From assembly GCF_963675165.1 (NCBI RefSeq), contig NC_087390.1:678501-742500 (forward strand): DNA of 64,000 nucleotides. Direction: 5' to 3'. The notes beneath the pieces were generated by a model that searched no databases, had not been told where the DNA came from, and was given only the letters and a program-made list of their open reading frames with translations. Below are positions 58,701 through 64,000 of the stretch, in pieces. Every line of letters starts with the position of its first letter. Position 1 is the first letter of the stretch. Position numbers and translations under genes: made by a program. This DNA is from Halichondria panicea. Taxonomy: Eukaryota; Porifera; Demospongiae; Suberitida; Halichondriidae.

Positions 58701-61700
58701 AGTTTGTGTGGCCAGCTCACCATGTCCAGAGAGGCCACCTTGAACCCGTACACTCCACCCCTCTTACTGCTGTTCATGTAGTTGCCAAACGCTAGAATTA
58801 TCTGCAAAATAAGATACATAGCAAGAGTAAACCACAACCAAATGTACGTAGAGTCTACACTGATATTAATTTTTGGCAAAAGAGGGGGGAGGCTATGGCT
58901 CTGTAGAATGCATTAGTCTGAAAGTCATGACAGTATAGGGGGACTCTAGCCCTCCCGGAGCCCCCATGCTTCCTATGAGGGGAGGCTATGGCTCTGTAGA
59001 ATGCATTAGTCTGAAAGTCATGACAGTATAGGGGGACTCTAGCCCTCCCCGGAGCCCCCATGCTTCCTATGAGGGGAGGCTATGGCTCTGTAGAATGCAT
59101 TAGTCTGAAAGTCATGACAGTATAGGGGGACTCTAGCCCTCCCCGGAGCCCCCATGCTTCCTATGAGGGGAGGCTATGGCTCTGTAGAATGCATTAGTCT
59201 GAAAGTCATGACAGTATAGGGGGACTCTAGCCCTCCCCGGAGCCCCCATGCTTCCTATGAGGGGAGGCTATGGCTCTGTAGAATGCATTAGTCTGAAAGT
59301 CATGACAGCTAGTAGAGGGGGACTCTAGCCCTCCCAGGAGCCCCCATGCTTCCTATGAGGGGAGGCTATGGCTCTGTAGAATGCATTAGTCTGAAAGTCA
59401 TGACAGTATAGGGGGACTCTAGCCCTCCCCCGGAGCCCCCAGGAGCCCCCATGCTTCCTATGACGCTGTAACAAGCAAGTACGGGGGCCACTAACAAGTG
59501 AAAGTGAATGTCTAAGTTCAACAAGACACAGATAGCAGTTTGCTCACCTCCAAGACTTTCTTAAAGTGGTCTGAAGAAGTCACAGATTTAGAGGCTGCTA
59601 TCACTGCATCAATTTGCTGTGAGGAGATAATGTACAGGCAGTACTGTAACTATATGGAGAAGTTATTCATTTGTGAGGAGGTTTAGAGTAGTAGTCAGGC
59701 CAGAACAAACTACCTAAAACCTCATTCAATGGGGCAAAAACTTGTTTTCTAAAGATTTTCCTTGTGGGTTCCACCGCTACAGTAGTTGTTAGGCAACCCA
59801 CAAGGCAGGGGAAGCCGCACAAGTACTGCTAACACATGTATAATTATTATGCTCAACTCACAGGGATTAGAATACCAATGTCCTCCTCAAAGTTGCCCAT
59901 GAAGATCATCACATTCAGTCGTGCTTGTAACCTCTCCACTCTGTACAACTGCAGAATGAGGGAATAGGATAAGTAACTACCAAGGGCCGTCATGAAAATG
60001 GCCTGCTGCAAATATGCGATTTGAGCATGTCATCTGAAAGAGCTCCTTCTAAGCTTTCAGAAAAATAAAATCGTTGGAATTTTACCATCGAACTCTATTT
60101 AAAGAGACAACTCTAGTAATTTTTCAAAATGCAGCCTATACGTAGCTACCCATCACCTACAGCAAGCTAAAGTCTATTTGTGTTGAGTTTGACCTTCATA
60201 AAGTGGTCATAACTTTGTCATACTTTACTGAAATTCAAAGTTTCATATACCATTGGATTCCTTGTTAAAAAGCGCTTCTATCTATATGCTGTAAGCTCCA
60301 ACCAGTTAAAAGTTAGCATTTTCCATGTAGAAGTCCCAGGCATACTTTGTTCACCACATAAAGCATAAATGAAGCCATAATTGACCACATAACTTCCGGG
60401 GCCAAACTCAATGCAAATAGACTTTAGATTGCTTTTCTCACCTCAAACACAAACCGGTCATTGTCTGGCAGTGTCTTCGCGTCTTTCTTGTCTTTCTGGA
60501 ACTGACCAAACTTCTTAACCTCGTCTTCGTTGGGAGTCACTTTGTTTAGGATCTCCACCAAATCCACTGGCAGACGTTCCAAGTCCATCCTGGGGGAGGG
60601 GCCAACAAGAACATCAAAGGGTGGGTGTGGTGTGTATAATTATAATCAGTCACGCACAGTAGTAAATAAAATAACAATGCATGTACAGTACTTGTATATC
60701 AGAGGAGGTACGACAGGCGCGGTGCAGCTCAAGCAATTAGCCTCTGATTGAGCAATAATTATCCTCCCACGTCGTATGTTTTTGCTGAGAGTAATCAGAG
60801 GCTAATTACTGTGAGCTGCACCGCGCCTGTCGGACCTCCTCTGCTTGTATATCAATTGTAAACTCCACATCAATTTGTTTTCAGATCCCCTGCTACTGTA
60901 GCTAACCATACTTACTGTGTGATGACATCTTTGAGCTCCTCTGAAGAACACGTAATCTTCCTCCGTGCAATGGCAACGTTCTGAGATCTGTTGGTGTCCA
61001 GTAGCCCTTCCTTCTGCACCGTCTTCTTGCGGGGGGTGGGCTCTGGCTTGACTCCCTCTCCGTCAGGCTCATTATTAGCGGGTGTGTTCAGCTTGAAGGT
61101 CTCCTCAAACTCTGAGTGAGAGAAAAAAACCAATTGAACAGTAGAGCTATGTGATACCGATCTTGGAGTTTCGGTCTCCATTGTTTTCGAAAAATAAACA
61201 AAGTACTGGATCGCTCGATAGTTATAAACAAGTACATACTGCAATACTGAAGACATAATTATATGAAATATTAAAAGACGTACAATGACAAAATTTTCAC
61301 ACTCTAATCACATGACCACCCCTCACCGGTAAAATCGATCAGTTTGATGATTTTCTCATCGTCCATTTCAGTGAAGACAGTGCCTGCGATCTGGGTGGCC
61401 GGGATACTGGACCAGTTGAGTAGGGGCAGTCGATACTTGGTCTCAATCTTCCTCTTACCCCCGCGGACTGGGGACAGCGGGAGAGAGAGAGGGACAAGTA
61501 CATACAGTGTGTATTATCAGCTCTACAGCTACATGTATAACTATATGTATGATGAGTACAGACAGTAGGATTCTAACATTCTGATAACTAAACAAATTCT
61601 GAGCTGTATTACATGTAGTTGAAATATAATTGTTTGAAACTTAAGATACAGCTAGTAACTTAATTAGATAATAAAAAATTTCTTCTTCAGAAAAAAGTTG

Positions 61701-63984
61701 GCTCCTTCAAAAAGCAACTGATAATGATAATTATTGACTTACTTCCGAACTTTCCTCCCAGGGGTGGAAGTGGTGGTGCTCCCGGCCCTCCTGGTGGAGG
61801 GGGTGGTGGTGGGGGGGCACCCGGCAGTCCAGGAGGGGGCGGTGGTGGAGGGGGTGGGGCACCTCCGGGGAGTGGGGGTGGAGGGGGTGCTCCAGGAGGG
61901 GGAGGGGCATCCAACGAAGGCTGTGGAAGAAAATAACATATATGATTATAAAAATTTACTGCATTTGTAAAACCAACCATACATCTGTCTAATTTCATAT
62001 TTATATATGTACTACAGTGTGTACATGCACGCACTACAGATGCTTCAACAGTCAACGTACAGGTAATGTTCCAGTTTGTGCCTCCTTGACAGTTTTGTTC
62101 AAATCTGATAACTTCTTCTCCAGGTCAGCTAGGAGGGAGAAGGCAATGGAGAAAAGTAGTCAACAAGATGATTTATATATGCAGAATCTCAGAGCAAGTA
62201 TTTTTTGTTGGTGTCAGTTCTCTCAATTTAAACAGATCATCGAGAGTTCTCAAACCCATAAAGTATTTAGACTTATACTAGCTAGACGGATTCTCACCAA
62301 TTCTCTTGAGTGACTGGAACTCTGCAGCCTCATGTTTCTCTTGGAGCTAACGAGACAATGTGGGCGTGTCATCATACACATGCATACAAGGGTGTAATAA
62401 ACACAGTCGCATAGCCTCAGGGCATGATTTGGTAAGGGGTCATCGTAATATAAAACACACGTAGCATGATAATCTTCGTATTTATTGATGTAACTACAGC
62501 TACACTGTACACAATAAACATGAAATGCACAATTGCTTTAACTCGTGTTATGAGCACTCAAAGTTTGATAGTAAACAGCCCCATTTAGGGAAATCACAAC
62601 TTTAGGTGATAAATTATAATAATAGTTTATTCTTCGCGAAAAAAACATTTTCATTCGATCTGAAAGCAGTCCGTGATCTAAACACATCATTAGATAGTAT
62701 TTAAAGGGGCTACAAACGCATCTTTTTATTTTGAAAATGGTTACTCTACTGTTTTCTCTCCCATACACACATTGCATGCACTGTCTGCCATTCTTAGTAT
62801 CCTAACATCGACACCATATACTGTACATACCTCCGCCATTTGAGACTTGGTTTGTTCCACAGAGGACAGAGCGTCCACCTTTGTCTTTGAATCCTCTATC
62901 AGACTCTCCACGTGGAAGAAGTTTCCCTGATAGGCTGAGATCTGCGAGAGGAGGTTCGGAGCTACCGACGATGAGGACTTGAGTCTCTGTGTGTGTGTGT
63001 GGGAGTGTGTGTAGGTGAGTGTGGGCGTGTGGGTGAGTGTGGGCGTGTGTGTGTGTGTGCATGGGGAGGGGGGCATAATAATAGCAATAAACAGAGAAAA
63101 AGAAAATGCTTACGAGGGTAAGTCATACATGCACACAAACTATACATATCGACTACTAAAGAAGATGTGTGGTTAAACACACTATGACGCAGCGTAGCTA
63201 CTAGTTAGAGCTCAAAGCCTGTCATAAAATTGAGTACACAACCAGAAAATGGACGTATGTAAACAGCAGCAAACCTCACCTCAATAAAGTCGTCAAGTCC
63301 GAGCAGGGTGAACTCGTGTTGCAGGTGCACCCTGAAGTTCATGTCTTCAGCAGAATGCACAAACACGTTGATGAAGGTCATACAAGCCACTTGGAATTCA
63401 GCACTTGCTGTGGGCTCCATGAAATAATGGACTAGCTTCTCAAACCGATATTGCTCGTTGTTTTCCTTCTTGAAGTTGTCCACTGATTCCATTATCTTGA
63501 TGTGACCACCCTTTACCAGACACACGGCTGCTAGGAGCTCAATCACAGCTATAGCCGTCCTGTGTGTGTGTGTGTGTGGGGGGTGGTGGTATGTGTGGGA
63601 GGGGGTGATGTCATAACTAAATTGTGATGTCATCACTCATGAAGACAAACAACCACTAACAAATTGTATATCTTGTTTGTTAACAGTGTACATGTATCGT
63701 TAGCACACGACCAACCAGCACTGAGATAGCAACTGTACATACAAGCATAGATGATACTGTACTGACGTATAATTATCGTCTATGATACAAGTAACAGTAT
63801 ATGGGATATCAAACCTAGCCTAGATTCCTATTCTAGAATCAACGCCATTTTCACAGACAGAATAGGACTGAAGGTAGACCATTGACCACACCCACCCACG
63901 TACGTACCGGTGAGTGCCATAGAACATGGAGAGGGCCATTGTGGTGAGAGCAGCAGTGTCCTTCATCAGGGCCGCAAATCCATG
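55761..63984 (-). CDS. FMNL: FMNL-type formin copy 2 (FH3-coiled coil-FH1-FH2-DAD), N-terminus beyond window
   Basis: Exons: 63984-63908, 63559-63280, 62986-62831, 62346-62298, 62128-62061, 61920-61743, 61467-61327, 61111-60916, 60589-60442, 59948-59862, 59616-59548, 58801-58721, 58361-58229, 57980-57817, 57561-57460, 56544-56500, optional 56433-56389, 56262-56199 and 55945-55761. They join to 741 codons without an internal stop. The first two visible exons belong to the FH3/GTPase-binding region ([12 protein letters not shown] and [20 protein letters not shown] match FMNL). A coiled-coil stretch follows, then the proline-rich FH1, FH2 with [14 protein letters not shown], and a DAD-like [14 protein letters not shown]. 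Such formins are released from DAD/FH3 autoinhibition by Rho-family GTPases. Introns hold several MITEs and a six-copy minisatellite. Confidence 0.9.
56389..56433 (-). other. Candidate 45-nt cassette exon of FMNL copy 2
   Basis: Counterpart of 25739-25783: same length, phase 0, acceptor and donor, no stop. Conservation may only reflect the recent duplication. Confidence 0.4.
56712..57244. mobile_element. About 533-bp element inserted in FMNL copy 2
   Basis: Absent from the same intron of copy 1, where AATGTATAAACAAAGGTGAA is uninterrupted. It is the reverse complement of 13744-14291. Ends TGAAAGCACCGCAGGTGCTG and GCGCATGCGCACAGAGGCAT. The target duplication is two or three A/T bases and ambiguous. 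Confidence 0.8.
57643..57745. repeat. Dispersed CCATAACTTG-type repeat in FMNL copy 2
   Basis: AAGCTTTCAGAAAATCAGAAAA with TCCCCGAACCAT is a reverse-oriented, diverged copy of the repeat found before the CA tracts of the CPVL units. A related stretch stands near 29020-29050 and 60045-60065. Absent at the equivalent point of copy 1. Confidence 0.6.
58406..58599. mobile_element. Inverted-repeat MITE (TATAGCG family) in FMNL copy 2
   Basis: Counterpart of 27012-27201, with ends TACACCGTATAACGCGAAAC and TTTCGCGCTATACAGTATA. Confidence 0.7.
58888..59463. repeat. Minisatellite of 6 copies in an FMNL intron
   Basis: Same monomer as 27489-28497 but with six copies and a few private variants (one monomer has GACAGCTAGTAGAGGGGG). 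Confidence 0.9.
60167..60427. mobile_element. 261-bp MITE inserted in FMNL copy 2
   Basis: Termini CTAAAGTCTATTTG and CAAATAGACTTTAG are perfect inverted repeats. Copy 1 lacks it (CACCTACAGCAAGCGATTGC is continuous). Relatives lie at about 32267-32513 and, inverted, 32687-32929. Shared internal sequence includes CCTTGTTAAAAAGCGCTTCT. Confidence 0.85.
60700..60843. mobile_element. 144-bp MITE in FMNL copy 2
   Basis: Counterpart of 29415-29557 with the same CTTGTATAT duplication (60691-60699 and 60844-60852). Confidence 0.85.
62347..62830. other. FMNL copy 2 intron after the coiled-coil start
   Basis: No exon or repeat recognised in these roughly 480 bp. The first 40-60 bp resemble the 5' edge of FMNL copy 1; the rest has no counterpart there, which marks the truncation point of copy 1. 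Confidence 0.5.
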
Positions 63985-64000
63985 CTGAGAGAAAAGAAGG

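Overview
The window is animal nuclear DNA, most probably from a demosponge (Amphimedon-like). The evidence is several copies of a Death-NACHT-leucine-rich-repeat (NLR) gene of sponge type, very short introns (many 48-130 bp) with GT/AG borders, bilaterian-like gene families (formin-like FMNL, ELL-associated factor EAF, carboxypeptidase CPVL, methylmalonyl-CoA mutase, ARMC4/ODAD2), AT-rich intergenic DNA and many small inverted-repeat transposons. I saw no tRNA, rRNA, CRISPR array or operon.

Layout. 1-3482 (-): NLR copy A, C-terminus beyond the left edge. 3738-4989 (+): EAF fragment, head to head with NLR A. 6062-19387 (+): tandem array of broken CPVL pieces, two units carrying a stray methylmalonyl-CoA mutase exon, with a 1.24-kb foldback and mobile elements. 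19715-24592 (-): NLR copy B. 25111-31046 (-): FMNL copy 1, 5'-truncated. 31266-32145 (+): broken ARMC4/ODAD2 fragment. 33323-34734 (+): minisatellite plus the last CPVL exon. 35059-40841 (-): NLR copy C. 41085-41202 (+): EAF exon 1 only. 41708-50006 (+): second CPVL/mutase array. 50328-55237 (-): NLR copy D. 55761-63984 (-): FMNL copy 2, running off the right edge. The order NLR-EAF-CPVL-NLR-FMNL therefore occurs twice, as a segmental duplication of about 30 kb or as two haplotypes joined in the assembly.

The main biological point is the NLR family. I could splice copies B, C and D conceptually into uninterrupted frames of 1342, 1327 and 1363 codons. Each encodes two membrane-spanning segments, then a hydrophobic stretch ending in the ribosome-skipping 2A motif GDVEANPGP, then a Death domain, a linker, a NACHT ATPase and a leucine-rich C-terminal region. 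One mRNA could give a small membrane protein and a separate Death-NACHT-LRR sensor that starts right at the Death domain. All introns before the NACHT exon are phase 1, so the 2A exon is a symmetric cassette whose skipping would give an uncut, membrane-tethered receptor. Copies A-D also look mosaic: flanks pair A with C and B with D, while Death exons pair A with B and C with D.

Most other pieces look like decaying duplicates. The CPVL copies lack the exons for the catalytic Ser and Asp, and some have stops. The two EAF copies are damaged in complementary ways. ODAD2 has an internal deletion. Only FMNL copy 2 looks intact as far as it is visible. Splice sites and families were assigned by eye from sequence and remembered family features; no database search or alignment was run.
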